Source: Lachancea kluyveri NRRL Y-12651 (taxonomy: Eukaryota; Ascomycota; Saccharomycetes; Saccharomycetales; Saccharomycetaceae). Taken from it: a DNA stretch of 64,000 nucleotides. The stretch's first letter is position 1; each line of letters starts with the position of its first letter. Under the pieces are notes generated by a model that was not told the origin of the DNA, made no database searches, and saw only the letters and a list, made by a program, of their open reading frames with translations. Made by a program: the position numbers and the translations under genes. The stretch is taken from contig CM000692.1 of the NCBI GenBank assembly GCA_000149225.2, positions 868,001 to 932,000 on the forward strand. The letters run 5' to 3'. This document shows positions 28,037-38,500 of the stretch, one piece after another.

Positions 28037-29386
28037 ATGTCAGAAGATCAATCGGAGAAGTTGCAAAAGCTTTTGAAACTGCTATCATTGGCTGATGGTG
28101 ACACATCCAAACTAACCCAGCAGCAACGTAAGCGGTTTGAAGAATATAAGTTTTGGAAAACTCAGCCGGTAACAAAGTTTGATGAGAATATCGATGCAGA
28201 AGGACCTATTGATAGCCGTACATCTGTAACCGATATCCCAGAAAATCCATTGCCATTATTAGGCGATTTTGAATGGATCACATTAGACATTAACGATTCT
28301 CAACAGTTAGAAAATGTATTCGTGTTACTCAATGAAAATTATGTGGAAGACCAGGATGCCACATTTAGATTCAACTATTCCCGTGAATTCTTTAACTGGG
28401 CTCTAAAACCGCCTGGATGGAAGAAGGAATGGCATGTGGGTGTTCGTGTCAAAAGTTCTGGAAGGTTGGTTGCCTTTATCAGTGCCATTCCAGTTACTTT
28501 AGAAATTCGAGCCAAGAAGGTGGCTAGTGTCGAGATAAATTTTTTGTGCATTCATAAAAAGCTAAGAGCCAAAAGATTGACTCCAATATTGATCAAAGAA
28601 ATTACTAGAAGAGTCAACAAACACGGCATTTGGCAAGCTTTGTATACTGCCGGCGTCGTTCTTCCATCCCCACTTTCAACTTGTCGCTACACTCACCGTC
28701 CTTTAAATTGGAGCAAGCTAAATGACGTGGGCTTTACTGCCTTACCGGCCAATGCGACAAAAACTCAGATGATCGCGAAATATACATTGCCAAAACTTAC
28801 TTCAACGAAGGGCTTAAGGCCAATGCGGGAAGCGGATTTGGACCAAGTGTTTGAGCTGTTTAACAAGTACCAGTCCAGGTTTGACCTAATTCAAATTTTT
28901 GATAAAGAGGAATTCAAACATTGGTTTTTGGGTTCGGAGACGGTCATTTACTCCTATGTTGTGGAAAACGAAACTACGAAAAAAGTCACTGATTTTGTGT
29001 CCTTCTACTCGCTTCCCTTCACCATTCTAAACAACCATTTGTACAAGGAACTAGGAATTGGTTACTTGTTTTATTACGCCTCCGATGCAGATTTATCTTA
29101 TTCAGATAGATTTGATCCAGAGGCCACCAAAATTTTAAAGAAAAGGTTATCACAGTTAATTAACGATGCCTGTGTCTTGGCTCGCGACTTGAAAATGGAT
29201 GTTTTCAATGCGCTCACATCCCAAGACAATGCTTTGTTTTTGGAAGATTTAAAGTTTGGCCCTGGCGATGGTTTCTTGAACTTCTACCTGTTCAATTACA
29301 AGGCACACCCCATCACTGGTGGGCTTAGAGACGACAAAACCTACGACGTTCAAAAGCGTAGTAATGTTGGTGTTGTAATGCTGTGA
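28037..29386 (+). CDS. NMT1: Glycylpeptide N-tetradecanoyltransferase (N-myristoyltransferase)
   Basis: A 449-residue essential cytosolic enzyme (S. cerevisiae YLR195C has 455). It transfers myristate from myristoyl-CoA to the N-terminal glycine of Arf, G-alpha and other proteins. It shows two GNAT-like halves, with [20 protein letters not shown] as the myristoyl-CoA site. The protein ends GVVML, and the free C-terminal carboxylate of the last leucine is the catalytic base in this family. A conserved [17 protein letters not shown] segment lies just before. No extension or truncation. Confidence 0.97.
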   Translation: MSEDQSEKLQKLLKLLSLADGDTSKLTQQQRKRFEEYKFWKTQPVTKFDENIDAEGPIDSRTSVTDIPENPLPLLGDFEWITLDINDSQQLENVFVLLNENYVEDQDATFRFNYSREFFNWALKPPGWKKEWHVGVRVKSSGRLVAFISAIPVTLEIRAKKVASVEINFLCIHKKLRAKRLTPILIKEITRRVNKHGIWQALYTAGVVLPSPLSTCRYTHRPLNWSKLNDVGFTALPANATKTQMIAKYTLPKLTSTKGLRPMREADLDQVFELFNKYQSRFDLIQIFDKEEFKHWFLGSETVIYSYVVENETTKKVTDFVSFYSLPFTILNNHLYKELGIGYLFYYASDADLSYSDRFDPEATKILKKRLSQLINDACVLARDLKMDVFNALTSQDNALFLEDLKFGPGDGFLNFYLFNYKAHPITGGLRDDKTYDVQKRSNVGVVML

Positions 29387-30637
29387 GTATTTGTATTTAG
29401 TGTTTTGTTCTCGTGCTTTACCTGATTTGTTCTTTGTCTTTCTGTATAATCGATGAATCATATACATGTTAATTTCACGCACCAAAACTGAGTTTTTGAT
29501 TTTAGGTTTTGATTAATCAGCGTGTAAATCAGTAGTGCACTGTTTACCGACTAATTATTATTGAAACGATCTGTTTTGGTAACGAAAAAGTGGAAGTACT
29601 CATCAAGTAACATACCGCGGGGAAATACTTGATTTATCATGTGGGATAGTCAAAAAACTTCAGTATCTTTCACCGTGTCAAATTTTCATACATTCAAAAT
29701 TTCAATACAGAAAAATAAATGGCCCACAGTGTTTGGTGCTGTAATATCTCGCCATGACTGCTGGTTTGAATGTAGTTACACGATGCACTCACGAAAACCT
29801 GATATATTTACCTAAGAGAAGATAGCTGTACAGACACAAAAAAAAACTTTTAAAGCTCATTGGATACCGAGTTTCTATAGGATTGACAGCAATATTTTAC
29901 AACGTCTCTTGATAGTTGTTACCGTCCATTTACGGGCTCGAGTAAAAAGCTGTGACAATATATCAATCAAGTTTTTTAGTATGAGAATACCAGGCGAGTG
30001 CGTTAGAAATCAGGCGGTGCCTCCTGTTTTTTTTTTTACAAACTCATACCATACAACAACAACTTCTTACGATTCTACCTCTGCATTTGCCTGTATAGTT
30101 TCATATATTTACCAATTAATGTATCAATTATAAAAAATTCGGAAAGAAGGTAATTCTTACATTCTCAAGGCACAGAATAGATATCAAGCCTCCTTGTATT
30201 TGTGAAATGCACAATACGATTTGTTCAGTTCAAGATGCAGTGGTTGCTGCTTCTCTCTTCAGTTCCTTATTTTCCTACAGTGCAAACCAAAAAAAAAACT
30301 TCAACTCAGCCTTGGTTTTTTTTTCCTGACGCGGTAATGGATAGAAAATGCGATGGCTGGGTTTCTATTTAGTTTAGTAGCGGAGAATTAATGAAAGTTA
30401 AAGGAACTCATCTGCTGAGCCTTAAAGGAGGCTGATCGAATCAAATATGCCAAGGCGTCTAATAAATTCGGGAAACCTCTGGTCTCTCGAATTCAACGGA
30501 AAAATCTTAGAAAGGTTTGTATATAAGGATACGGAATTTTGCCAAGAGTTCAGACACAATTGATTCCCTTATCACGCCGTCAAAATACAAAACGATTTAG
30601 ACAAAAGCCGATAGTACTTGCAAAATAAGAAATAACA
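29387..30637. other. 1.25-kb intergenic, long promoter of NCW2
   Basis: No gene seen. A TATATAAG box at 30520-30527 lies about 110 bp before NCW2. The length suits a regulated cell-wall gene promoter. The 74-codon frame near 29909-30133 has no features. Confidence 0.5.
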
Positions 30638-31393
30638 ATGAAATATACCATACTATTATATCTTTTAACATTATTTTCAATTGGATATGCTGGTAATAGT
30701 GGTTCACTCGACGATGATGCAAATGATAACTCCAACCAAAAATCCAACCTGAACCAGGCCACTAGCACCGAAAATCCAACAACTACTGCAAATAATGATG
30801 TAAAAACAACCGCCACTGCCAACTCTGCTCAAAGTGCCACCGACAGTGCCAAAACTAGCATCCGTCAATTCGCCGATGAACCAAGCACCACAATTATTAC
30901 AACGGATGCTAACGGTATGTCTACCACGCAATATCTGTGGTGGGTAGCTCATTCGGATGCGTCAAACGTAGATTTGACTACTGCTTCCACTTCTAACCAA
31001 TGGGGCCCAGTTACAGTATTAACTACCACAAATTCTAATGGAGAGAGTTACACCTCGACCGTATGGTGGTCACAAACCCCATCCACACTGGCTACTCCAT
31101 CAAGTACCGAAGAGACCTCAACAACCGCTGCTTCTGGCACTTCATCAGTATCTACTGTTACGTCTGTCTCCTCGGGACGTACGACATTAACGCTTACATC
31201 CGGTTCTGAAGTCAAAACCATCACATCCAACTTAGAAAGCACGCTAACGTATACAACTAAAAACAGCGCTAGCACCAGTTCTACTGTCTCAATACACTCT
31301 AATACAACCAATGGTGCTATGGCTGCTCATATTACGGGTGTCCCACTAGTTTATGGCCTAGGTGCTTTGGCATTGGGTGCTATCGCACTGTAA
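30638..31393 (+). CDS. NCW2: GPI-anchored cell wall protein Ncw2
   Basis: A 251-residue secreted protein with an N-terminal signal peptide (KYTILLYLLTLFSIGYAG), a long Ser/Thr/Asn-rich body suited to O-mannosylation, and a C-terminal GPI signal: small residues NGAMA, then the hydrophobic end LVYGLGALALGAIAL. S. cerevisiae YLR194C (254 residues) is a structural wall mannoprotein induced by wall stress and chitosan. The TQYLWWVAHSD segment near residue 98 and the related TSTVWW segment near 140 are conserved-looking tryptophan blocks in an otherwise low-complexity chain. Confidence 0.92.
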   Translation: MKYTILLYLLTLFSIGYAGNSGSLDDDANDNSNQKSNLNQATSTENPTTTANNDVKTTATANSAQSATDSAKTSIRQFADEPSTTIITTDANGMSTTQYLWWVAHSDASNVDLTTASTSNQWGPVTVLTTTNSNGESYTSTVWWSQTPSTLATPSSTEETSTTAASGTSSVSTVTSVSSGRTTLTLTSGSEVKTITSNLESTLTYTTKNSASTSSTVSIHSNTTNGAMAAHITGVPLVYGLGALALGAIAL

Positions 31394-32057
31394 ATACAGC
31401 AGACCAACATTTTCAAAGTAACGATAAGGAGGAGGAGTAAACAACAATATTTTGTATAGAATACCAAGCAATAAAAGAATGGACGCTTTTAATCAGCCTT
31501 TATTCTGATACTATGTGGAGAGAAGTTCCATACTACAGTATTTCTTTCAAAGCCTACTAAACCACTATCTGATAGCACATATCAGAAGTCAGTCTCAGCA
31601 AGCTTGGAGAACTCAGTGATTCAAGAACAGTAGATGCTCTAGGAGAATTGTAGATCACTTGGTAGCGGAGATTTTGTAGACAAGGGAAGCTCAGGCCGTG
31701 AGCTGAGCAAATAAATAGTATTATGTATGACATGAGGTAGGCCTTTAGCTCAAAACTGTAACAACTGTTTCGACGATAGGAGAGTTCCAGTTCTGATGGC
31801 TGCTTTTTTACCCCACGCACCGCTTTGTAGATATCTTTGCGGTAAATATTAGTATTCCGGTCCATCTTAGTTTAGTTCCTGCGGACCTTGAAAATTTTCG
31901 AAAGATGATGACCAACCCGACATCCGTTATTTAAACGAAGAGTTTCTACCAGTCACCCGACGAATTGAAGTACAACTACGGGCCGAAAAAACACTAGGGA
32001 TCCTACACCTAACTGTTGGATATATCTTTCTTTCGTTTACAACCTACGAATAGCACC
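31394..32057. other. Intergenic NCW2-UPS1
   Basis: Contains an RRPE-like TGAAAATTTTC (31889-31899) about 160 bp upstream of UPS1, and a 102-codon minus frame starting with ATG (31557-31865) whose product (one hydrophobic stretch, no family features) I do not accept as a gene. Confidence 0.45.
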
Positions 32058-32588
32058 ATGGTTCTCTGGCACAAGAACGCTCATATCTTTCATAACGACT
32101 TCCCTACGGTCTCCTTGGCTTTCTTTAACAGGTATCCTAACCCTTATGCATCTCATGTTCTGTCGATAGACACCATCTCTAGGCACATTGATTCAGACGG
32201 TAACTTGCATTCCACTAGAATAATTAAGAAAACGGGTAAGTTGCCCAGATGGGTAAAACCGTTCCTTGGAAGGATTTCCGAGAGCTGGATTGTTGAAATT
32301 TCCAAAGTCAACAGGAATGATCAAACCTTGAGTACGTATACCAGAAATCTTGACCACACAAGAATCATTCAAGTCGAAGAGTTTACTACATACCGTTACG
32401 ACAACGATGAAGGAATCACTAAAGTTGAGAGTAAGGTTAAATTCTCTAGTGGTTTCAATATAGGCATACGGAACAATATTGAAGAGTGGAGCCATCGTAA
32501 ATTTAATGAGAATATTAAGAAGAGCAGATTGGGCATGACCTTTGTAATGGAGAAGTTGGAAGAGAAACGAAAAATGCTACATCTGTGA
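32058..32588 (+). CDS. UPS1: Intermembrane-space phosphatidic acid transfer protein Ups1
   Basis: A 176-residue PRELI/MSF1-domain protein (S. cerevisiae YLR193C has 175). With Mdm35 it moves phosphatidic acid from the outer to the inner mitochondrial membrane for cardiolipin synthesis. Signature stretches are FFNRYPNPYASHVLSIDT near the N-terminus and TGKLPRWVKPFLG, TYTRNLDHTRI and VKFSSGFN further on. The upstream frame opens from a TTG at 32016; the ATG at 32058 gives MVLWHKNAHIF, in line with the family start. Confidence 0.96.
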   Translation: MVLWHKNAHIFHNDFPTVSLAFFNRYPNPYASHVLSIDTISRHIDSDGNLHSTRIIKKTGKLPRWVKPFLGRISESWIVEISKVNRNDQTLSTYTRNLDHTRIIQVEEFTTYRYDNDEGITKVESKVKFSSGFNIGIRNNIEEWSHRKFNENIKKSRLGMTFVMEKLEEKRKMLHL

Positions 32589-33065
32589 TACGAGACACTT
32601 TTCAACCTGGAGCTATTCCATGGGCTTTCTGCATTGACCTTGTACATACATTTCCTATTATTTATGAGCTTTATTTATCTGTGTCTATGATTGAATTTAT
32701 TTTTCTTCCATTTAGGATTGGTGCGCATATACCCGAGCTGTGTAAAGGCTAGGGGAGGAGGCAAGGAGTAAAATCTTTTACCACATGTCCCCTATAATTT
32801 GAACAATCCAAACAATCTGCGAGTGTTCTGCCGTATCCAGAAAAAGGGGTTCTTGTTAAAGATTTCGTACCTCACATCCTCGCGAATGCTGTATAGCTAT
32901 AACCGACCAAACCGCTATTGTCTTGAATCTTCTATAAGGTCTAGACGCTTAAATCGACTCTATTCGATACGATTAAAGGTATAGTACCACCAAATCATTA
33001 ATCGGTCTTTCACATTTTCATTTTGTAAGAGAGATGCCACCATCAAATGGCGCCCTTATGCCAGT
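32589..33065. other. Convergent intergenic UPS1/UGA3
   Basis: Two 3' ends. The 61- and 83-codon frames here look like chance. Nothing else seen. Confidence 0.5.
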
Positions 33066-34841
33066 TTAGGCGAAACTGATATCCCACCCCATATCATCAA
33101 CAACATCAAACCAATCCTTTTCCTTACTGCCCTCACTGACGCTACTGCTATCGTCGTCGATACTCCACACCTTTCGCATCACAACGCGAGCACGGTCTAC
33201 GTTCCTGCACTTGTAGCGCTGAATGAAATCATCAAATTTTAACTCTATTTCTGTGCGGTGCTTCGAGTCAATACAATTGATGCCACATATGAAAAGTGGG
33301 AAGCACAGACAGCTTTCAAGCTTCGTTCCTAGAATAACATCTAGCTCAGTTAACAGCTGTGACAAGAGAAATTGAATTTCGAATGAGTCCTTAGGATATT
33401 TGAATAGGGATGTTTTTAAATGCACTAGCGCTGTGGTTCGGAAAAGCGAAAAGAGCGTTAAGCATAATTCTCTCACACTGGGTTTTGAAGATAAAGCATC
33501 TCTGTAAGCAGTAGAGTTTGTAGAAGGAGTATTGTCGTTCATAGCACTCAGTTCTTCGTACCATTGCAAGTCCCTCGGATCGGGCCTTAGTACGTAGAGC
33601 GAAGTCTGCAGTTTATTTGCTTGTATCATAATTTCTGAGAACTGTGAATGACGTTTGGTAAGTTTCAATCTTTTAGCCTTACGGGTCAAGTTCGTCACGT
33701 CTCCCAGGATTTGAAAGATCGGTCGGTTGACACCATGCAAAGGGTCAAGGTGATAATTATCCGTAATCTCTTCAGTCTTTGGAAATGGCGGAGCCACGCT
33801 ATTACCCGTAGATGCATCTTTGTTCAATATAGCGTTATACTGATCCATAGGAAAGTGGGTACCATGAGAGCACATAATGTCATGATAAATAAAGTTCGCC
33901 AACAGCCAGTATTTGGTCTTGTTGTCAAAAGAGTCGGGCTGCCATAGGACATTGGTGATATCATTATCCGCGTTCTCCTTTATGAGTTTTGTGCCACAGC
34001 GCAGCAAAATCTTCCATCGGTTAACGTCACCTTGGCAAATCTCGGCACCACACAGAACAAGAATCTGGGCTAGGGACCACAAGTAGTCGTCTTGTGACTT
34101 GGCGGTTTCTCGAGAGTGTAATGATTGAAGGGATTTTAAAGTGTACTGGTTCGCAAGCGAAGCATATATTTTATCTCTGGTAGGCTCTTCTGAGGTGGTA
34201 CGCAAGTCTTTTAACGATTCATCCAAACATACCTCTTCATCATCCGCAGATAAATACCGCTGCAACGTCGAATACGACTTTTGCTGAGATGGAGCACCAC
34301 CTAGGCTAATGGAAAGGTGGTGCGCGCTCCATGCCATCAGGCCGTACAGTATACCTTCATGGAGATGAGCCATCGGCAGGAATATCTGCAGATAATAATT
34401 CTGCTTGGTAGGTGCAATGGAGATGATTTGTCCCAAATAATCCCTGTAGTAGTTGTACAAATAAACCCCTACCGGGTCCAGCCTAGTGAGCACGGGATTG
34501 GCGAGCGGCTGGGACAGATATGGAGATGTTGGCATCACAAGGTCCGTTGCAGCAGAGGGAGTTACAATCGAGTCTAAGAAATCATCCAGGACTACCGAGG
34601 GCTGGCCAGTCACAACAGTTTCCCTGGTAGGAGCAGCTGTCCGCTTTTTCAGTTCTATTTCCACTTGTTCTTTGTGCTTTTGAACCAGCTCCTTGGCGGC
34701 ATGAGCTGGTAAGTACACACATGTATACCCTAACCTAGCACAGTCGCTGCATACGGGTTTCTCTTCTGAACAGCGTTTCTTGCGTACTTTGCAAGTAATA
34801 CATCCTGTCTTCGAATGTGTTCTGCGCTTCTTAGAGATCAT
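33066..34841 (-). CDS. UGA3: Zn2Cys6 activator of GABA-use genes, Uga3
   Basis: A 591-residue factor (S. cerevisiae YDL170W has 528). The N-terminal cluster CITCKVRKKRCSEEKPVC has ideal spacing (Cys14, 17, 24, 31, 34, 41) and is close to Uga3. The Fungal_trans_2 domain contains the Uga3-specific segments LYNYYRDYLGQIISIAPTKQ and ILVLCGAEICQGDVNRWKI, and the C-terminus ends in MGWDISFA (NFA-type end in S. cerevisiae). Uga3 responds to GABA and switches on UGA1, UGA2 and UGA4. The extra length lies in linkers near 70-105 and 195-225. It is head to head with GLT1 as in S. cerevisiae, with a 692 bp shared upstream region. Confidence 0.95.
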   Translation of the reverse strand: MISKKRRTHSKTGCITCKVRKKRCSEEKPVCSDCARLGYTCVYLPAHAAKELVQKHKEQVEIELKKRTAAPTRETVVTGQPSVVLDDFLDSIVTPSAATDLVMPTSPYLSQPLANPVLTRLDPVGVYLYNYYRDYLGQIISIAPTKQNYYLQIFLPMAHLHEGILYGLMAWSAHHLSISLGGAPSQQKSYSTLQRYLSADDEEVCLDESLKDLRTTSEEPTRDKIYASLANQYTLKSLQSLHSRETAKSQDDYLWSLAQILVLCGAEICQGDVNRWKILLRCGTKLIKENADNDITNVLWQPDSFDNKTKYWLLANFIYHDIMCSHGTHFPMDQYNAILNKDASTGNSVAPPFPKTEEITDNYHLDPLHGVNRPIFQILGDVTNLTRKAKRLKLTKRHSQFSEIMIQANKLQTSLYVLRPDPRDLQWYEELSAMNDNTPSTNSTAYRDALSSKPSVRELCLTLFSLFRTTALVHLKTSLFKYPKDSFEIQFLLSQLLTELDVILGTKLESCLCFPLFICGINCIDSKHRTEIELKFDDFIQRYKCRNVDRARVVMRKVWSIDDDSSSVSEGSKEKDWFDVVDDMGWDISFA

Positions 34842-35533
34842 GACGAGGAATTACTGCACCTCAGTGACAATGAGTTCACCTTGTTTCGAGATCACGAAAC
34901 GAAGCTTCGCTCTCTCTATCTATCCGACCACCATCCATATGCTCACCTTTGTCTTTGACTCAATCGCTCCTCGGAAAAAAATCCTTGCCACCAATAGCCC
35001 TCGGAACAAAAACCCCGACACCCATCCCGACACCCACACACAACAAAACCCATTCACCCTGAAAATCACGGGAAAAGCCGCCTTTGTACGGCGCACGCCG
35101 AAAGTGGAGAGGAGCAGAGCTGTAGAAATAGTTATGTTCTGTGCTTTTCTCTGTGGTCGCGCAATAAGCAATGTAGCGTAGCGGGCTTTTGATTGGCCAG
35201 ATTGGACTCTTGGGCGGGCGCTATCAAACCATGCTATTTCTCGATCGGCCCTGTTTCTGTCGCTCCGGCGATATGCTATCACACGGCTCATCATGGCGGA
35301 TTCCGCTGGTATATAAGACCAGGGTTGGTGGCGAGAGGAAGGAGTGCGGTGGCCACCGGCTTCTCTCTCTAGCATAAGTAATAGCATAAGGACAACCGTT
35401 TTTCTTCTTCTCTCTTTACTTCATCTCCATTCTTTGGGTTCCACCTCTATTTATTTGTTATTTATTTATTCCCTCCACCCCCCTTTGTTCACTAGTTTTT
35501 GACTGCCACAGGTATTTTTAAACTTTAAAGAAG
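34842..35533. promoter_or_regulatory. Divergent UGA3/GLT1 promoter region
   Basis: TGACTC (34956-34961), a Gcn4-type half site 115 bp from UGA3; an ATTGGCCA CCAAT-type box near 35194; the palindrome GCGGA-T-TCCGC (35296-35306), a CGG-N3-CCG pair of the kind bound by Zn2Cys6 factors; and a TATATAAG box (35310-35317) directly after it, about 220 bp before GLT1. The remaining leader is pyrimidine-rich. Confidence 0.55.
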
Positions 35534-38500
35534 ATGATGCTACAGTCCGAACCATTCGACCCTCTACAGGAGTCCTATTCTGGCGGGTCTCCGCTACAGG
35601 CTGCTAACACAACTACAAACCACTCTTGGGCAGGAGTGATCCCTGAAAAACAGGGACTATACGACCCAGATTACGAAAAGGATGCCTGCGGTGTCGGTTT
35701 TGTTGCCAACATCAAGGGAACACAATCTCACAAGATTGTCTCCGATGCAAGATTCCTGCTATGCAATATGACCCATCGTGGTGCTGTTTCCAGTGATGGT
35801 AATGGTGATGGTGCCGGTATCTTGGTCGGCATCCCTCACGAATTTATGAAGAGAGAGTTTAAGCTGGATCTAAATATTGAAGTTCCTCCAAGACAACAGT
35901 ATGCTGTTGGTAATGTGTTCTTCAAAAAGGACTCTCCAGAAATGTTGGATAATGCAAAGAGAACGTTTGTCGATTTGGCTCGTTCTCTAGGATTGGACGT
36001 CTTGGGCTGGAGATCCGTTCCAAGAGACTCTTCCATTTTGGGTGCTGCCGCCCTTTCGCGTGAACCGGTCATTTTACAACCAATGGTTGTTCTGTCTGAG
36101 GTGTACCACTCGGACGAGCAGATCACGGCCGAGCAATTCGCTCAAATCTTTGAAACAAAATTTCAAACCCAGTTGTACATCCTAAGAAAGCAAGCTTCCA
36201 CCGCCATTGGTTTACAGAACTGGTTCTACATCTGTTCTTTGAGCAGTAAGACTATTGTTTACAAGGGTCAACTTACCCCAACCCAGGTTTACAGCTACTA
36301 CCACGACCTAACAAATGCTCATTTCGAATCCCACATGGCTTTGGTTCACTCTCGTTTCTCCACAAACACCTTCCCATCTTGGGACAGAGCTCAACCTTTG
36401 AGGTGGTTGGCACACAATGGTGAAATCAACACCCTAAGAGGTAACAAAAACTGGATGCGTGCTCGTGAAGGTGTCATGGCTTCGGAAACATTCAAAGATC
36501 AGTTGGACAAGTTGTATCCAATTATCGAAGAAGGTGGTTCTGACTCTGCCGCTTTGGATAACGTGTTGGAATTGTTGGTCATCAACGGTGTTTTATCCTT
36601 ACCAGAAGCGATCATGATGTTGGTTCCTGAAGCATACCACAAGGACATGGACTCAAACTTGAAGGCGTGGTTTGATTGGGCTGCTTGTTTGATGGAACCA
36701 TGGGATGGTCCAGCTTTGCTAAACTTCACCGATGGTAGATACTGTGGTGCTATGCTAGACAGAAATGGTTTGAGACCTTGTCGTTACTACATAACTTCTG
36801 ATGACAGAGTGATCTGTGCTTCCGAAGTTGGTGTTATTCATGTAGACAACAACTTGATCGTCCAAAAGGGTAAGCTAAAGCCTGGCGACATGCTGCTTGT
36901 AGACACCGAAAGAGGTGAACTAGTAGACACAAAGAAATTGAAGCAATCCTTCTCCAAGAAGAAGGATTTTAAATCTTGGTTGTCTAAGTTGATCAAACTC
37001 GAAGACTTGATGGAAAAGACTTCCAAGTATGTTCCACAGCAGTTTATTCCAGAATCTCATGCCTCCTTGAAGGTACAACAAGACCCTCGTCTATTGGCAC
37101 TAGGCTATACCTTTGAACAAGTTTCACTCTTGTTAATTCCAATGGCTCTCGGTGGTAAAGAAGCTTTGGGTTCAATGGGTAACGATGCCCCATTGGCCTG
37201 TTTGAACGAAGACCCCGTTTTGCTATACGAGTACTTTAGAGAATTATTTGCTCAAGTCACCAACCCTCCAATTGACCCAATCCGTGAAGCCAATGTCATG
37301 TCCCTAGAGTGTTTTGTTGGCCCTCAAGGTAACTTGCTGGAAATGCATCCATCTCAATGTGACCGTCTGTTGTTAAAATCTCCAATCCTGCACTGGGATG
37401 AATTTGAAGCCTTGAAAAATATCGAAAAGGTTCATCCATCGTGGTCTACAGCTCAAATCGATATCACATTTGAAAAATCTTCCGGTTTGCTGGGTTACAC
37501 TTCAACCATTGAACGTATAACACAGGAGGCTTCTGAAGCGATCGAGCAAGGTAAAAAAATATTGATGATTTCCGACAGAAGACTTGGTGCCAACCGTGTC
37601 ACAGTTTCTTCTTTAATTGCGGTCGGTGCTATCCATCACCACTTGGTCAGAAACAAGCAACGTTCTCAAGTCTCTTTGATTTTGGAAACTGCTGAAGCCA
37701 GAGAGGTTCATCATTTCTGTGTGTTGTTGGGTTACGGTTGTGACGGTATCTTCCCTTACTTGGCCATGGAAACTTTGGTTAGAATGAACCACGAAGGTCT
37801 AGTTCGTAACGTTGAGGACGATGACATCGAAATCGATGACAAGACTTTGTTGGAAAACTACAAACATGCTGTTGACGGAGGTATCTTGAAGGTTATGTCC
37901 AAGATGGGTATTTCCACTTTGGCCTCTTACAAGGGTGCACAAATTTTTGAATCCTTGGGTATTGACAACTCTGTCGTTGATTTGTGTTTTGCTGGTACCG
38001 CTTCCAGAATCAAGGGTGTCACTTTTGAATACATTGCTCAAGACGCTTTCTCCATGCACGAACGTGGGTTCCCAAGTAGATTTACCATTTCCAAGTCTGT
38101 GAACCTACCAGAAAGTGGTGAATACCATTGGAGAGATGGTGGTTACAAACACATTAACGATCCGACTGCCATTGCCTCCCTACAGGACTCTGTGAGAAAC
38201 AAAAACGAAACTGCCTGGGAGATGTACGTCAAGAAGGAGATGGAAGCCATCAGAGATTGTACTCTAAGAGGTCTGTTAGAATTGGACTTTGACAACTCTA
38301 CTGCTATTCCGTTGGATCAAGTCGAACCTTGGACCGAAATTGCCAGAAGATTTGCCACTGGTGCTATGTCATATGGTTCCATTTCTATGGAAGCACACTC
38401 TACTCTGGCTGTTGCTATGAATCGTTTGGGTGCTAAGTCTAACTGTGGTGAAGGTGGTGAAGATCCAGAACGTTCGATTGTTCACTCAAACGGCGATACC

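Noticed and set aside
30136-30152. CDEIII-like TTTCCGAATTTT on the minus strand
   Set aside because: No CDEI or AT-rich CDEII upstream on that strand.
31557-31865. 102-codon minus frame starting with ATG between NCW2 and UPS1
   Set aside because: No recognisable domain, and the gene pair is adjacent in S. cerevisiae with nothing between; probably chance.
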